Part shown: piece by piece, positions 1 to 9,693 of the stretch
Numbering within the stretch: position 1 is the stretch's first letter
How the letters are laid out: each line of letters opens with the position of its first letter
NCBI GenBank assembly: GCA_950096615.1
Contig: CATNCP010000015.1
Span: 1-56,573, forward strand
Direction: 5' to 3'
DNA: 56,573 nucleotides
Source: an uncultured Kangiella sp.
Lineage (GTDB): Bacteria; Pseudomonadota; Gammaproteobacteria; Enterobacterales; Kangiellaceae
Translations under genes and position numbers: made by a program
Notes under the pieces: generated by a model
What the model saw: only the letters and a program-made list of their open reading frames with translations
Databases searched by the model: none
What the model was told of the DNA's origin: nothing

Positions 1-187
1 GTTAGCTCTAGACACCAGCCACGACCACCAGCGCGCCCAACAACTCGCCAGCGCCAGAATTAAAGAGCTCGATGAAAAGATAAAGGAAATGCAGCTAGCC
101 CGTGATCGTCTAAAAACCCTATTCCATCAATGTGAAACTGGCGGCTCAAGCAAACCCTGCGCGATTTTAAAGGCTTTTGAGGTTTGA
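1..187 (+). CDS. MerR-family heavy-metal-responsive regulator, C-terminal end (5' truncated by window)
   Basis: The frame is open from base 2 to a TGA at 185-187 and gives about 61 residues that begin before the window. The visible part is an Ala/Lys/Glu-rich amphipathic helix (starting LALDTSHDHQRAQQLASARI) followed by a short tail with two cysteines, FHQCETGGSSKPCAIL. This is the layout of the MerR dimerisation helix plus the metal-binding loop of ZntR/CueR/PbrR-type regulators, in which Cys residues in the loop bind the metal. The metal cannot be told from the tail. The DNA-binding half and any target promoter lie outside the window. Confidence 0.75.
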   Translation, partial: LALDTSHDHQRAQQLASARIKELDEKIKEMQLARDRLKTLFHQCETGGSSKPCAILKAFEV

Positions 188-193
188 GTATCG

Positions 194-748
194 TTAAGAC
201 TGCTCTTGCTTGAGTTTATAAATATTCTTTCCTGTAATTAATAAGAATGTGTGCAAGGTCCAAAAATAACCGAAATAAAATATACTCATCCAAACTTTCG
301 AGTGAACGGTGTAGATCATCAGCACAGAAAGCTGAGTACTTCTTTTTCGTTCGAGATGCTCAACCCCCATATAGTCAAATAGCGGAAAAACTAGTAAACA
401 GCAAACAACAAAGAACAAGCCAATTAAAATATCTTTTCTTGCTGCAGCTTTTGTCCATTTGGGTGGATGAAATAATGGACCAAATTTAATTACTACTAAT
501 AAGCTGAATAAAAACAATATAAACTGATAAAGGAAATACCCTTTTGTGAAGTACTCATAACTAGAGTGCTCGGAAACTTCAGGAATGAATGGGAAGGGCT
601 GAATTAAAAAGTCTATTGTACTCGTTATGAACTTGGGAGAATTATCATCTACTAATTGGAAAACAAAAAATCCTAATACACTCAGGATAGTCCAACCTCC
701 ATACACAATTTCTTTCTTTTTAAACCTAACAACTAAATAATTAAACAT
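194..748 (-). CDS. Hypothetical inner-membrane protein, four predicted helices
   Basis: I do not recognise the family. The 184 residues hold four hydrophobic segments, at about 17-35, 70-90, 105-126 and 148-170. The loop between the first two is polar and Pro/Phe-rich. The N-terminus is basic (VVRFKKKE), which suggests it stays in the cytoplasm. The gene is convergent with the MerR fragment, with only six bases between the stop codons, and is separated from pncC by about 90 A/T-rich bases. Its high A+T and Phe/Lys/Ile content differ from the neighbouring mutS and pncC, so it may be a later acquisition or a fast-evolving gene. No signal peptide or catalytic motif is visible. Confidence 0.6.
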   Translation of the reverse strand: MFNYLVVRFKKKEIVYGGWTILSVLGFFVFQLVDDNSPKFITSTIDFLIQPFPFIPEVSEHSSYEYFTKGYFLYQFILFLFSLLVVIKFGPLFHPPKWTKAAARKDILIGLFFVVCCLLVFPLFDYMGVEHLERKRSTQLSVLMIYTVHSKVWMSIFYFGYFWTLHTFLLITGKNIYKLKQEQS

Positions 749-837
749 TTTGATGTTCCATGTATTTTTTATGTTTCCTACAAATAACTACTTTTAATAT
801 AAGTAAAGTTCGTTGTAACGCACCACTTACTATTTAT

Positions 838-1353
838 TTAAGGTTTGAGGTTGGCCAAGACCCACCCTACAGAATATTCAACCGTCGATTGCCTAATATC
901 AGCTCTTGAGCCTTTAAGGTGTAGCTGCTTGCTTTCTACACCTTTGTCATCGGCGTAGCCAATCCAAACAGTGCCAATGGGCTTTTCTGGTGTGCCGCCG
1001 TCGGGGCCGGCGATACCGCTGACGGATATGGCGATTCGATTTTTCCTGCCTGCTTTCTTAACTGCACCAGCTGCCATGGCTTCGACGACTTCTTTTGAAA
1101 CAGCGCCGTGTTGTTCGATAAGCTCCTTTGGAACACCAAGCATCTCGTTCTTTGCTTCATTGGTATATGTAACGAAACTCCGATCAAACCATTGTGAACT
1201 GCCGGGCAATTTAGTGCAGGAAGCCGCGATTAGGCCACCCGTGCAGGATTCTGCTGTGACCAGCATTAAGTTCTTTTTTATTAACAGGTTAGAGAGTTCT
1301 TTTAATAAGCTTTCTAAGTCAGAAGAATCTGCTTCTTTTTGTAAATCGGGCAA
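838..1353 (-). CDS. pncC: Nicotinamide-nucleotide amidase (CinA C-terminal domain family)
   Basis: This family deamidates nicotinamide mononucleotide to nicotinic acid mononucleotide and so recycles NMN released by NAD-dependent DNA ligase and other enzymes. The 171-residue protein is a stand-alone CinA C-terminal domain, as in E. coli YgaD/PncC. It carries the family signatures AESCTGGLIAA near residue 37, SFVTYTNEAK, and SVSGIAGPDGG with the Gly-rich end EKPIGTVWIGY. No in-frame ATG precedes the conserved part; translation appears to start at a TTG, with a purine-rich AAGAGG upstream. It is divergent from mutS, matching the common pncC/cinA-mutS-recA neighbourhood in gammaproteobacteria, although recA is not here. 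Confidence 0.93.
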   Translation of the reverse strand: MPDLQKEADSSDLESLLKELSNLLIKKNLMLVTAESCTGGLIAASCTKLPGSSQWFDRSFVTYTNEAKNEMLGVPKELIEQHGAVSKEVVEAMAAGAVKKAGRKNRIAISVSGIAGPDGGTPEKPIGTVWIGYADDKGVESKQLHLKGSRADIRQSTVEYSVGWVLANLKP

Positions 1354-1485
1354 TCTTCGTCTACCTCTTTTGACTCAAATCCGTTAAGCTATGGGCTATA
1401 AATTTGTAGCCGACGCTAGCCAATATTAGAACTAAGAATAGGCGCTAACCGTCACTAACGCAACCTAAGAACGAATCACTCAAGC

Positions 1486-4092
1486 ATGTCTAAAGCTGAA
1501 ATTATTAACGACGAAGCCTTACAGCACCACACCCCGATGATGCGCCAATATTGGCGTTTAAAGCAGGATCATAAGGATTACATGCTGTTTTATCGCATGG
1601 GCGACTTTTATGAGTTGTTTTATGACGACGCTAAGCGTGCGGCTGAGTTATTAGACATTACGCTCACTAAGCGTGGTTCGTCAGCGGGCGAACCGATTCC
1701 GATGGCTGGCGTGCCGTTTCATGCGGTGGATTCGTATTTAGCCAGAATCGTGAAACTGGGCGAGTCAGTGGCGATTTGTGAGCAAGTGGGCGATCCTGCC
1801 ACCAGCAAAGGGCCTGTCGAGCGTAAAGTGGTTCGAATCGTCACGCCTGGTACGCTTTACGATGAAAACCTACTCGATGCGCTTTCGGAAAATATTCTTG
1901 CAGCTGTTTATAAGAAGAATAATCATTTTGGCCTCGCCTGCTTAGATATGGCGAGCGGCCGATTCTGGCTTTCAGAGTTCGATAGTGAGTTAGCGATTCA
2001 GGCAGAGCTTCACCGCGTTAAGCCCGCCGAGCTACTGCTCGCTGACAATCAGCAGCACTTAAGCCAATTAGTTAAAAGCTCGGTTCAATGGCAGCCTGAC
2101 TGGGAGTTCGATTACCAACAGAACCTCGATAAGCTGCTCAACCATTTCAAAGTGAAAAGTTTAGCTTCATTTGGCTGTGAGGATTATCGCTTAGCGGTCT
2201 CCACCGCAGGCGTGGTACTGGAGTACGCCAAGAAGACTCAGCTCAATGCCCTGCCTCATATTCGTATGTTGCAGCGACTTTCCGACGCGGATCACTTGGT
2301 ACTCGATCCTGCGACGCGCAAAAACCTAGAGTTAACCGAGAACATCCAAGGCCAATCACATAATACGCTGTTTGAAGTCATGAATAGCACCCAAACGGTT
2401 ATGGGCGGTCGTTTGTTGAAGCGTTGGTTGCATAGCCCGCTTAGCAAGAAGTCTTCTGTTGAACAACGCTTAAAAGCAGTTTCCGCATTGAAAACCAATT
2501 TAATCTATAGCGACCTTCAGTCTCACCTTAAAGAAATTGCTGATATCGAGCGAATCGTGACTCGTTTAGCGCTTGGTAGCGCCAGCCCGCGCGATTTAAA
2601 GCGTTTAGAACAAGGTTTGCGCAAATCCGAAGACATACAAAGCTATTTATCGTCACATCAGGTAAAGCTCCCTCTTGTCGAGTCAATTAAGCCATTACCG
2701 AATGTTCAAGAGTTACTAGAGCACGCTATTATCGAACAACCGCCGATGGTGATTCGTGATGGTGGTGTTATCGCCGAAGGCTATCACGCTGAGCTCGATG
2801 AGTTGCGTAACCTCGCCAACGATGCCAGCGACTTTATGTTGCAGCTTGAGCAACGTGAAAAAGAACGCTCTGGCATTAATACGCTTAAAGTCGGTTACAA
2901 CAAAGTCCATGGCTTTTATATTGAGATTTCACGTGCGCAAAGCGACTTAGCGCCAGCAGAATATGTGCGCCGCCAAACGCTTAAAAACGCCGAGCGTTTT
3001 ATCACGCCAGAGCTGAAAGAGTACGAAGAAAAGGTTCTTAGCAGCAAAACCCGCGCCTTAACGCTCGAAAAAAGACTTTATGATGAGCTAGTGCAGCAAT
3101 TACAAGAACATGTCGCCGACATTCAGTCGACAGCGTCTGCGATTGCGGAGCTTGATGTGTTAGCTTGCTTCGCTGAGCGCGCAGAAAACCTCAACTTATC
3201 ACAACCAGAATTTAGCGATAATCCAGGAATCCATATTTCCGCTGGGCGTCACGCTGTGGTCGAGTATCACAGTAAAGAGCCGTTTATTCCTAATGACTTA
3301 GAGCTTTCGCCAAATCGTCGCTCGTTAATTATTACAGGCCCTAATATGGGCGGTAAATCGACCTATATGCGTCAAGCGGCTTTAATCACCTTGCTGGCCT
3401 ACACGGGTTCTTACGTTCCAGCCGAGTCTGCCACCTTAGGCCCTATTGACCGAATTTTTACCCGAATCGGCGCTTCGGATGACTTAGCCAGTGGACGCTC
3501 TACCTTTATGGTTGAAATGTCTGAAACGGCTAATATTCTCAATAATGCCACCGCTAACAGTTTAGTCTTACTCGACGAAATTGGTCGTGGCACCAGTACC
3601 TTCGATGGCCTTGCCCTCGCCTCGGCTACCATGCGCTATATTCATGAGAAGCTCAATTCGCTGACACTGTTCGCGACTCACTACTTTGAGCTGACGCAAC
3701 AAATTCAAGAGTGGCAAGACTGCGCTAACGTACATTTTGGCGCCAGCGAATACGAATCCGAACAAACCGGTTCAACAAAATTAGTATTCTCGCACCAAGT
3801 CGCCGAAGGCCCTGCCAATCAAAGTTACGGTATTCAAGTGGCACAATTAGCAGGCTTACCCAATGTTGTGATTCAAAACGCTAAGGCGCTTCTGAGTTAT
3901 TTTGAGCAAAACGGCACGCACCACGATCAAGCCGATGAAGTCATGCCACAGCTGGATTTGTTAGAAGAGACCGTTAACGATACTCCAGCATCCAATGAAG
4001 CATTAGAGCTATTAGAAACCATAGCACCAGACGATTTATCGCCTCGCGAAGCGCTGGAACTATTGTATAAGTTAAAAGAATCGCTAAAATAA
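1486..4092 (+). CDS. mutS: DNA mismatch repair protein MutS
   Basis: MutS binds mismatches and small loops and recruits MutL. The 868 residues match the usual full length. The N-terminal mismatch-recognition domain carries GDFYELF, with the stacking Phe at 41 and Glu at 43. The connector, lever and clamp domains follow, then the ATPase: Walker [14 protein letters not shown] at about 618-630 and Walker B/signature [14 protein letters not shown] at about 695-708. The C-terminus has the short acidic tail and final helical segment used for tetramer formation in long MutS proteins. Start ATG at 1486 gives the standard N-terminus; the ribosome site upstream is weak. The next gene, fdxA, begins about 75 bases downstream with its own good ribosome site. 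Confidence 0.99.
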   Translation: MSKAEIINDEALQHHTPMMRQYWRLKQDHKDYMLFYRMGDFYELFYDDAKRAAELLDITLTKRGSSAGEPIPMAGVPFHAVDSYLARIVKLGESVAICEQVGDPATSKGPVERKVVRIVTPGTLYDENLLDALSENILAAVYKKNNHFGLACLDMASGRFWLSEFDSELAIQAELHRVKPAELLLADNQQHLSQLVKSSVQWQPDWEFDYQQNLDKLLNHFKVKSLASFGCEDYRLAVSTAGVVLEYAKKTQLNALPHIRMLQRLSDADHLVLDPATRKNLELTENIQGQSHNTLFEVMNSTQTVMGGRLLKRWLHSPLSKKSSVEQRLKAVSALKTNLIYSDLQSHLKEIADIERIVTRLALGSASPRDLKRLEQGLRKSEDIQSYLSSHQVKLPLVESIKPLPNVQELLEHAIIEQPPMVIRDGGVIAEGYHAELDELRNLANDASDFMLQLEQREKERSGINTLKVGYNKVHGFYIEISRAQSDLAPAEYVRRQTLKNAERFITPELKEYEEKVLSSKTRALTLEKRLYDELVQQLQEHVADIQSTASAIAELDVLACFAERAENLNLSQPEFSDNPGIHISAGRHAVVEYHSKEPFIPNDLELSPNRRSLIITGPNMGGKSTYMRQAALITLLAYTGSYVPAESATLGPIDRIFTRIGASDDLASGRSTFMVEMSETANILNNATANSLVLLDEIGRGTSTFDGLALASATMRYIHEKLNSLTLFATHYFELTQQIQEWQDCANVHFGASEYESEQTGSTKLVFSHQVAEGPANQSYGIQVAQLAGLPNVVIQNAKALLSYFEQNGTHHDQADEVMPQLDLLEETVNDTPASNEALELLETIAPDDLSPREALELLYKLKESLK

Positions 4093-4166
4093 CGCTGCTA
4101 CAGGCAATCACCATTTGAACTAGCAATAGTGAATTAGCCGCAAGAATTGCAATTTAGGAGACATTC

Positions 4167-4490
4167 ATGGCGTTCGTAGTAACCGAAAACTGCATTAAAT
4201 GTAAATACACCGACTGTGTGGAAGTTTGTCCGGTGGACTGCTTTTACGAAGGTCCTAACTTTCTGGTGATCAATCCAGACGAGTGTATCGACTGCGCTTT
4301 ATGCGAACCAGAATGTCCCGCCGAAGCTATCTTCGAAGAAGACGAAGTCCCTGAAGGTATGGAACACTTTGTAGAGCTGAATGCTGAACTTTCAGAAGAA
4401 TGGCCGAATATTACCGAACAAAAAGATCCGCTACCAGACGCCGCTGAGTGGGATGGTAAAGAAGGAAAATTTGAGCACTTAGAGAAGTAA
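4167..4490 (+). CDS. fdxA: Seven-iron ferredoxin FdxA ([3Fe-4S][4Fe-4S])
   Basis: This is a small cytoplasmic electron carrier of 107 residues. Cysteines at 9, 17 and 50 fit the 3Fe-4S site, and those at 21, 40, 43 and 46 fit the 4Fe-4S site of Azotobacter ferredoxin I-type proteins; the extra Cys12 is also typical. The acidic C-terminal half ([12 protein letters not shown] and a run of Glu/Asp) is the normal FdxA tail. A clear ribosome site, TTAGGAG, stands just ahead of the ATG. The gene follows mutS, a frequent pairing in gammaproteobacteria, and ends at a strong terminator. Confidence 0.97.
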   Translation: MAFVVTENCIKCKYTDCVEVCPVDCFYEGPNFLVINPDECIDCALCEPECPAEAIFEEDEVPEGMEHFVELNAELSEEWPNITEQKDPLPDAAEWDGKEGKFEHLEK

Positions 4491-4516
4491 CTCACTTCAC
4501 GCTCAGGAATAAAATA

Positions 4517-4543
4517 AAGCCCTCAAAGCGAGGGCTTTTTTGT
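4517..4543. terminator. Bidirectional intrinsic terminator between fdxA and arsJ
   Basis: The stem AAGCCCTC / GAGGGCTT with a five-base loop is followed by a T run on the + strand. The complementary side is also T-rich (TTTATTTTATT), so it can end both converging transcripts. Confidence 0.9.
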
Positions 4544-4557
4544 ATCCATAAATTCTT

Positions 4558-5793
4558 CTAGGCCTGAACGCTATCGGGCTTTGGAATCAATAACGACAAA
4601 ATCGCGGCTATAATTACAAACACAGCAGACACCAATAGACACATTTCGAGGCCATAGGCTTGATAAACCCAGCCTGATAAAACAGTGCCGATTAAGCGCC
4701 CCATCGCATTAGCCATATAATAAAAGCCTACATCCAATGATACGCCATCGTCAGTTGCCATGTGCACGATTAGAAAACTATGCAAGGAAGAGTTAATGGC
4801 GAAAATAACGCCAAACAGGAGTAAGCCTCCAAGCAAAGCAATCTGTGGTGACACATTGAAATAAAGCGCAGATGCAATAAGCGCTGGGATCACTGCGAGA
4901 ACAAGTGCCCATGAAAAAGCTGTGCTTCCTGTCGGTACGTTACCTGTTTTACTGCCTGTAATTTTAGGAGCTAAGGTTTGGATGACGCCATAACCGATGA
5001 TCCATAGGGCTAAAAAACTGCCAACAAAGGTGTGCGACCAATTCATTTGGCTGGATAAATATACCGGTAAAGCGACCACGAACCATACATCTCGCGCTCC
5101 AAACAAAAACATGCGTGCTGCGGATAAGTAATTAATGGCGGCGCTTTTGGAGAAGATTTGTGAAAACTTAGGTTTGGCTTTACTCCGTCCTAAATCTTGC
5201 TTGAGCTTAATTAAACTGATAATCCAGACGGCAAGCAGCATTAACGCCATCAGCAATATGGCTCCTTGGAAACCGAATAGCGCCAGTAGCAAACCGCCCA
5301 TAAAAAAACCAACACCTTTCAGGGTATTTTTAGAGCCTGTTAACAACGCCACCCAGCGATACAACTTTCCATCTTGACCTTTAGCAACAAGACTTTTAAT
5401 CGCACTTTTAGCACTCATCTTGTTCAGATCTTTAGCAATACCCGAAATAGCCTGTGCCGACATAACCAAGGGAACGGTTAATAATGCCGTGGGCACTAGC
5501 AACATTCCCAGCGCAACAATCTGCAAGAACAGACCGATGTTCATGGTCTTGTTGAGGCCGAGTCTTGCACCTAGCCAACCACCGACTAAGTTTGTCACTA
5601 CGCCAAAGAATTCGTAGAACAAGAACAACATGGCGATTTGGAGTGGGCTATAGCCGAGCTGGTGGAAGTGCAACACCACCAGCATGCGTAAGGCGCCATC
5701 AGTCAGCGTGAACGCCCAATAGTTACCCGTCACCATCATGTACTGACGAACTTCGGGCGACAAATTGTTAAGCTTGCCTAGTGACTGACTCAT
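4558..5793 (-). CDS. arsJ: Organoarsenical efflux MFS transporter ArsJ
   Basis: ArsJ exports 1-arseno-3-phosphoglycerate, the unstable product formed when the partner GAPDH uses arsenate in place of phosphate; outside the cell it breaks down to arsenate. The 411 residues form about twelve hydrophobic segments with no signal peptide. The N-terminal region (VRQYMMVTGNYWAFTLTDGA, then MLVVLHFHQLGYSPLQIAML) and the motif AMLFLFYEFFGVVTNLVGG are what I recognise from ArsJ. Identification rests equally on context: the start codon lies two bases after the end of the ArsJ-type GAPDH gene, behind an ArsR regulator. There is no good ribosome site of its own, so translation is probably coupled to gapdh. 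Confidence 0.93.
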   Translation of the reverse strand: MSQSLGKLNNLSPEVRQYMMVTGNYWAFTLTDGALRMLVVLHFHQLGYSPLQIAMLFLFYEFFGVVTNLVGGWLGARLGLNKTMNIGLFLQIVALGMLLVPTALLTVPLVMSAQAISGIAKDLNKMSAKSAIKSLVAKGQDGKLYRWVALLTGSKNTLKGVGFFMGGLLLALFGFQGAILLMALMLLAVWIISLIKLKQDLGRSKAKPKFSQIFSKSAAINYLSAARMFLFGARDVWFVVALPVYLSSQMNWSHTFVGSFLALWIIGYGVIQTLAPKITGSKTGNVPTGSTAFSWALVLAVIPALIASALYFNVSPQIALLGGLLLFGVIFAINSSLHSFLIVHMATDDGVSLDVGFYYMANAMGRLIGTVLSGWVYQAYGLEMCLLVSAVFVIIAAILSLLIPKPDSVQA

Positions 5794-5795
5794 GG

Positions 5796-6818
5796 TTAGT
5801 CGAGACCTTGCTCAACTACCATCTTGACCAACTCGGCGGTACGATTCGCGTAACCCCACTCGTTGTCGTACCACAAATACAATTTTACCTGTGTGCCGTT
5901 GACTACCATCGTCGATAAGGCGTCGACAATACTCGAACGAGGATCTGTTTTGTAATCCACCGACACTAGCGGACGTTCTTCGTAACCTAAGATGTCTTTA
6001 AGCTCGCCTTCGGCAGCGGCTTTAAACAAGGCATTCACTTCTTCTTGTGAGGTTTCTTTTTCTACTTCAAACACACAATCAGTAATCGAGGCGTTGGCTA
6101 GCGGTACACGTACAGCATGGCCATTGAGTTTGCCCTCTAATTCAGGAAAAATATGTGTAATCGCCGTGGCTGAGCCTGTCGTGGTCGGAATCAGGTTCAT
6201 ACCACAGGCACGAGCGCGTCGCAGATCTTTGTGCGCTGAATCCAGAATCACCTGAGTATTGGTGATGTCATGAATCGTCGTCATGCTGCCGTGCTTGATA
6301 CCAAGGTTTTCATGAATTACCTTGACCGCTGGCGCCAAGCAGTTAGTGGTACAGGATGCGGCGGTCACTATTGGGAACTTATCTTTGCCATACAAATCAT
6401 GATTAACACCCATGACCACATTCAATACGCCCTCTTCTTTGACTGGCGCTGTCACAACGACTCTTTTCACACCTTGGTCTAAATAAGCTTGTAGCGATTC
6501 TTGCGATTTGAATTTACCCGATGCTTCGATCACCAAATCACAACAGGACCAATCCGTGTCTTCTATCGAACGATTTTGAGTAAAAGAAATCTCGGTTTCA
6601 TCAATAGTGATCGCGCCATCACGATCTTCTGCGTCAAATTGCCAGCGCCCGTGAACCGAGTCGAAATTGAGCAAGTGTGCAAAAGTTTTAGTGTCACCTG
6701 CTGGATCGTTAATATGGCAAATATTGATATCACCATTAATATACCCAGCTTCGTAAAGCGCGCGCATGGTTAATCTCCCCATACGCCCAAAACCATTAAT
6801 ACCAATTTTTATCGACAT
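5796..6818 (-). CDS. gap: ArsJ-associated glyceraldehyde-3-phosphate dehydrogenase
   Basis: It oxidises glyceraldehyde 3-phosphate with NAD; in this operon type the physiological role is to attach arsenate to the product so that ArsJ can expel it. The 340-residue protein has the Rossmann start [12 protein letters not shown], the catalytic motif SCTTNC with the nucleophile at Cys156 and the partner His at 183 (TTIHDITN), and the usual C-terminal NEWGYANR. Distinctive for the arsenic-linked branch are [20 protein letters not shown] and the placement between arsR and arsJ. It could still run glycolysis, but a housekeeping gap gene would normally stand elsewhere. Confidence 0.95.
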   Translation of the reverse strand: MSIKIGINGFGRMGRLTMRALYEAGYINGDINICHINDPAGDTKTFAHLLNFDSVHGRWQFDAEDRDGAITIDETEISFTQNRSIEDTDWSCCDLVIEASGKFKSQESLQAYLDQGVKRVVVTAPVKEEGVLNVVMGVNHDLYGKDKFPIVTAASCTTNCLAPAVKVIHENLGIKHGSMTTIHDITNTQVILDSAHKDLRRARACGMNLIPTTTGSATAITHIFPELEGKLNGHAVRVPLANASITDCVFEVEKETSQEEVNALFKAAAEGELKDILGYEERPLVSVDYKTDPRSSIVDALSTMVVNGTQVKLYLWYDNEWGYANRTAELVKMVVEQGLD

Positions 6819-6847
6819 AAATGTCCCCTACTGACTATTTATCGGGA

Positions 6848-7210
6848 TTAGTTACAGCACACAGGACGGTTGTCCATTGCGGCTAAATTATTTAAATATG
6901 GTTGGATAAAGTCACTTTGCGCGGCTAACGTAGTCTCAAGAACGCTGCGAGCCCAGCCTGGTAACTCATCATTCAGCCGGTAATACACCCACTGACTTTG
7001 CCGACGCGTACTTAGCACCGACATGTTTTTTAATTGGGCTAGGTGACGCGATACTTTAGGTTGTGACTCATCAATAGCTTCTGTCAGCTCGCAAACGCAC
7101 AACTCTTTTTCATGCAATATCAACAAGATAGTCTTCAATCTTGTTTCATCACTTAAGCATTTAAAAAACTCATTAGGAGCAATCATTAGCCTATTACTAG
7201 CCTCGCACAT
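6848..7210 (-). CDS. arsR: ArsR/SmtB-family arsenic-responsive repressor
   Basis: A 120-residue winged-helix repressor and first gene of the arsR-gapdh-arsJ operon. The recognition helix region is SQPKVSRHLAQLKNMSVLSTR and the wing QSQWVYYRLN. The motif ELCVCEL (Cys38, Cys40) at the start of the DNA-binding helix is the As(III) site of classical ArsR; a C-terminal Cys-Cys pair (118-119) could be a further ligand. The first ATG lacks a ribosome site; the ATG of Met9 (base 7186) is preceded by TAGG and is an equally likely start. The A/T-rich 40 bases upstream (TTGACT on the minus strand near 7250, TATATG near 7230) probably hold promoter and operator. Confidence 0.93.
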   Translation of the reverse strand: MCEASNRLMIAPNEFFKCLSDETRLKTILLILHEKELCVCELTEAIDESQPKVSRHLAQLKNMSVLSTRRQSQWVYYRLNDELPGWARSVLETTLAAQSDFIQPYLNNLAAMDNRPVCCN

Positions 7211-7283
7211 CTGAACATACGGATAACCATATATTTATACATACTTAAAGTCAATATTGTTGTGAATAAGATGATGGAGAAAT

Positions 7284-7317
7284 AAAAAAAGCCACTAACA
7301 TGATAGTTAATGGCTTC
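7284..7317 (-). terminator. Intrinsic terminator after the lipoprotein amidohydrolase
   Basis: On the minus strand an 11-base stem (AAGCCATTAAC against GTTAGTGGCTT, one wobble) with a six-base loop is followed by seven T. It separates the amidohydrolase from the arsR operon. Confidence 0.85.
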
Positions 7318-7362
7318 TGTAGAACAACTCAATAGAGCAGCTATTTAGAGCAAGCTCATAGA

Positions 7363-9516
7363 TTAATAATCAATAGATGCAGTAAACGGCTTCACCCCGA
7401 TGGCTTCATAAATTTTGTTAGGCTTATAGATTCGTTGCTCTTTAATCACTAACGCGATCTGGCGAAGTTCACCGATATCTTCCAGCGGATTACCATCGAC
7501 AAACACTAAGTCAGCCTGCTTTCCTTCGCTGATAGAACCCACGTTCTCGGCATTGCCAACAACTTCTGCAGAACCAATGGTTGCTAACTTCAATACATCA
7601 GCGTTCGAGATACCAGCGTCGGCATAAATCTCAAGCTCACGATGTAACGTAAAACCAGCAATAGCATCGGTACCAGGAACAATAGGTACACCGTTCTCGT
7701 GTAGCTTCTTAACCATCGCAGACATCGCTTGAATCGACTTATCGTAATCATCGCGAAGCTCTGGCGTAATATCCATTACTGGCCTGACGTAGCCGCGCGA
7801 AACATTGATTGGAAGATGCTCATAGACAGGTTCAATTTCAGGGTCAATCACACCACCTTTGCGGAACAAGCTATTAAAAGTCGATACCGTTGGATCAACT
7901 TCAATGCCCTTTTCTGCAAGCTTAGCCACAAAGTCATTCACTTCTTTGCTGTCTAAGTCTAGCTCGTGAGCTTTCTCACCCACAATCGAGAAGCGTAAAC
8001 GTTTACGCGTATCAATATTCTTTCCTAAGAAATTGAGGAAGATCATATTAATATGCTGGATTTCATCAAAACCTGCATCAACGGCTTCTTCCGCCGTCAT
8101 AAACGCAGGAATGTGACCGCTTAACCGTAATCCTTTGCTGTGAACATGCTCAGCTAATGGCTTGACCCACTCTGGCTCCATCGAGCTGTAGGTTTTAATC
8201 TGGATATAACCACGCTCAGCGTACCAATCAACACCGCTTTTAGCGTCTTCCAAAGAATCGACCGTCTGCCCCATTTTCATAGCATATGGGCTTTCGCGAT
8301 CCATAAACCCTGCACGATAAACATCACCGCCAATAATTTCAGCATCTTCGGCTAATCGCTCAACAGCAATAATATTGTCGTGGGTATTGCCCATATCACG
8401 AACGTTGGTCACGCCTGCTGGAATGTTTAATAAGCCATCAGATTTCGATAAGTGACCGTGCATATCCCACAGCCCGGGAATCAGAGTTTTGCCTTGTGCA
8501 TCGACCACCGTATAGTCGTCTGATGCTTTGATGGCATCAGCGTCGACAATCTTGTCGATCTTGCCGTCGACAACAAGGATCGACTTACCCTCAATTAGCT
8601 TCCCAGCTTCAACGTCTACATAATTAGCGTTGGTCACTAAGATTGGCTTTTCAGAAACGTGTGTCAGTTTTTTCGATAAGTCTTCTAGGTACTGGTTATC
8701 CGCTTCCTTTTGAACCTTCTGTAACTTTTCCAGATTGTCGCGCCCCCACCCATCAGCGATTACGCCAAACCAGCCACCGCTGTCAGAAGCGAAGAAGTTG
8801 TTGTCTTCATCATACCAACTAAAGTCTGGAGTAAAGCCTAAGCCGACCACACCGATTAGGCGAACCGTTTTCTGTTCTTCACCTTTAGTCAGCGTAACGC
8901 TATCCAACTCAATTAATGACGCCGTACCGCTGGGTAATAAATCGATACGGTTATCATCATCTTCCAATAAAGCTTTAACAAGATAGTTCGACGAAACGCC
9001 AGTGCTATCGCTCGGGATATAAAACTTGCTTTGCTCAGCGCTCGCATTGCCCTGCTCGTTCAAGCTTTTCCATTCAGCCTTTCCGTCACTCATGCTAAAG
9101 GATTCTTTAATCGGAGCGCCAAAGGCTGAAGTACCCGAGACTTCCTGACTAATCACATAACCGTCTTCACCAAGCACTATGGTTTCATCAATGTTGACGC
9201 GTCGGTTGTTCCAACCGAGTTCAAGATTTGACTTAACCACGTTGCCATTTTGCTCAACAGTGACTTTTCCCGCAGTGTCTTCTTTATTGTATATATTGAA
9301 GACCATAGGTGGCTCAACAGCGTTGTTTTCTTGGCTGTTGGAGTTTTCTTCAACTTTGGGCTTAGTACTTTGTGATGCAGCGGTTTGATTTACCGTTTCA
9401 ACTTTCGCTTTTGTTGAAGACTCTTGTGAAGTCTCTTGGTCATTTGAGTCACAACCAGTAATCGCTAAAGATATACTTAGCGCGATAGCCGATAAGCCTA
9501 AATGTTTTGATGACAT
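7363..9516 (-). CDS. Secreted lipoprotein amidohydrolase (imidazolonepropionase-like)
   Basis: This is a predicted metal-dependent hydrolase anchored in the envelope; the substrate is unknown, with peptidase-like (prolidase) activity common in relatives. The 717 residues start with a lipoprotein signal ending LAITGC, followed by an Asn/Gln/Ser-rich linker. Residues about 70-300 form a region I cannot assign to a family. The amidohydrolase barrel begins near 310: metal ligands in LWDMHGHL (about 350), a candidate carbamylated Lys in IQIKTYS, then LSGHIPAF and IQHINMIF, the catalytic Asp in VPGTDAIAG (about 615), and the closing strand GSISEGKQADLVFVDGNPLE. A second, shorter relative stands at 24.5 kb. 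The gene is monocistronic between two terminators. Confidence 0.88.
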   Translation of the reverse strand: MSSKHLGLSAIALSISLAITGCDSNDQETSQESSTKAKVETVNQTAASQSTKPKVEENSNSQENNAVEPPMVFNIYNKEDTAGKVTVEQNGNVVKSNLELGWNNRRVNIDETIVLGEDGYVISQEVSGTSAFGAPIKESFSMSDGKAEWKSLNEQGNASAEQSKFYIPSDSTGVSSNYLVKALLEDDDNRIDLLPSGTASLIELDSVTLTKGEEQKTVRLIGVVGLGFTPDFSWYDEDNNFFASDSGGWFGVIADGWGRDNLEKLQKVQKEADNQYLEDLSKKLTHVSEKPILVTNANYVDVEAGKLIEGKSILVVDGKIDKIVDADAIKASDDYTVVDAQGKTLIPGLWDMHGHLSKSDGLLNIPAGVTNVRDMGNTHDNIIAVERLAEDAEIIGGDVYRAGFMDRESPYAMKMGQTVDSLEDAKSGVDWYAERGYIQIKTYSSMEPEWVKPLAEHVHSKGLRLSGHIPAFMTAEEAVDAGFDEIQHINMIFLNFLGKNIDTRKRLRFSIVGEKAHELDLDSKEVNDFVAKLAEKGIEVDPTVSTFNSLFRKGGVIDPEIEPVYEHLPINVSRGYVRPVMDITPELRDDYDKSIQAMSAMVKKLHENGVPIVPGTDAIAGFTLHRELEIYADAGISNADVLKLATIGSAEVVGNAENVGSISEGKQADLVFVDGNPLEDIGELRQIALVIKEQRIYKPNKIYEAIGVKPFTASIDY

Positions 9517-9612
9517 AATGGTTCCCTTGCGTTTTTGTTTGTCGTACAGCTTATAACCACTAGTTTCAGCTGTCTAGCGCTTGCTCACGAAAATAAGAAC
9601 CGGTATTAAGGC

Positions 9613-9648
9613 AAAAAAACCAGCCATGAGCAGCGTGGCTGGTTTTTT
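9613..9648. terminator. Symmetrical terminator hairpin
   Basis: The stem AAAACCAGCCA / TGGCTGGTTTT has a nine-base loop and A/T runs on both sides. Both neighbouring genes are leftward, so its working role is to end the DUF2884-like gene at 9694. Confidence 0.85.
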
Positions 9649-9693
9649 ATTTAGACGAGAGTCCCAGTAAAGCAAGGAACTAAGTTGAAACTA

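Noticed and set aside
5796-6818. Housekeeping glycolytic GAPDH
   Set aside because: Placement between arsR and arsJ with two-base spacing, and the arsenic-branch sequence, argue for the arsenate detoxification enzyme.
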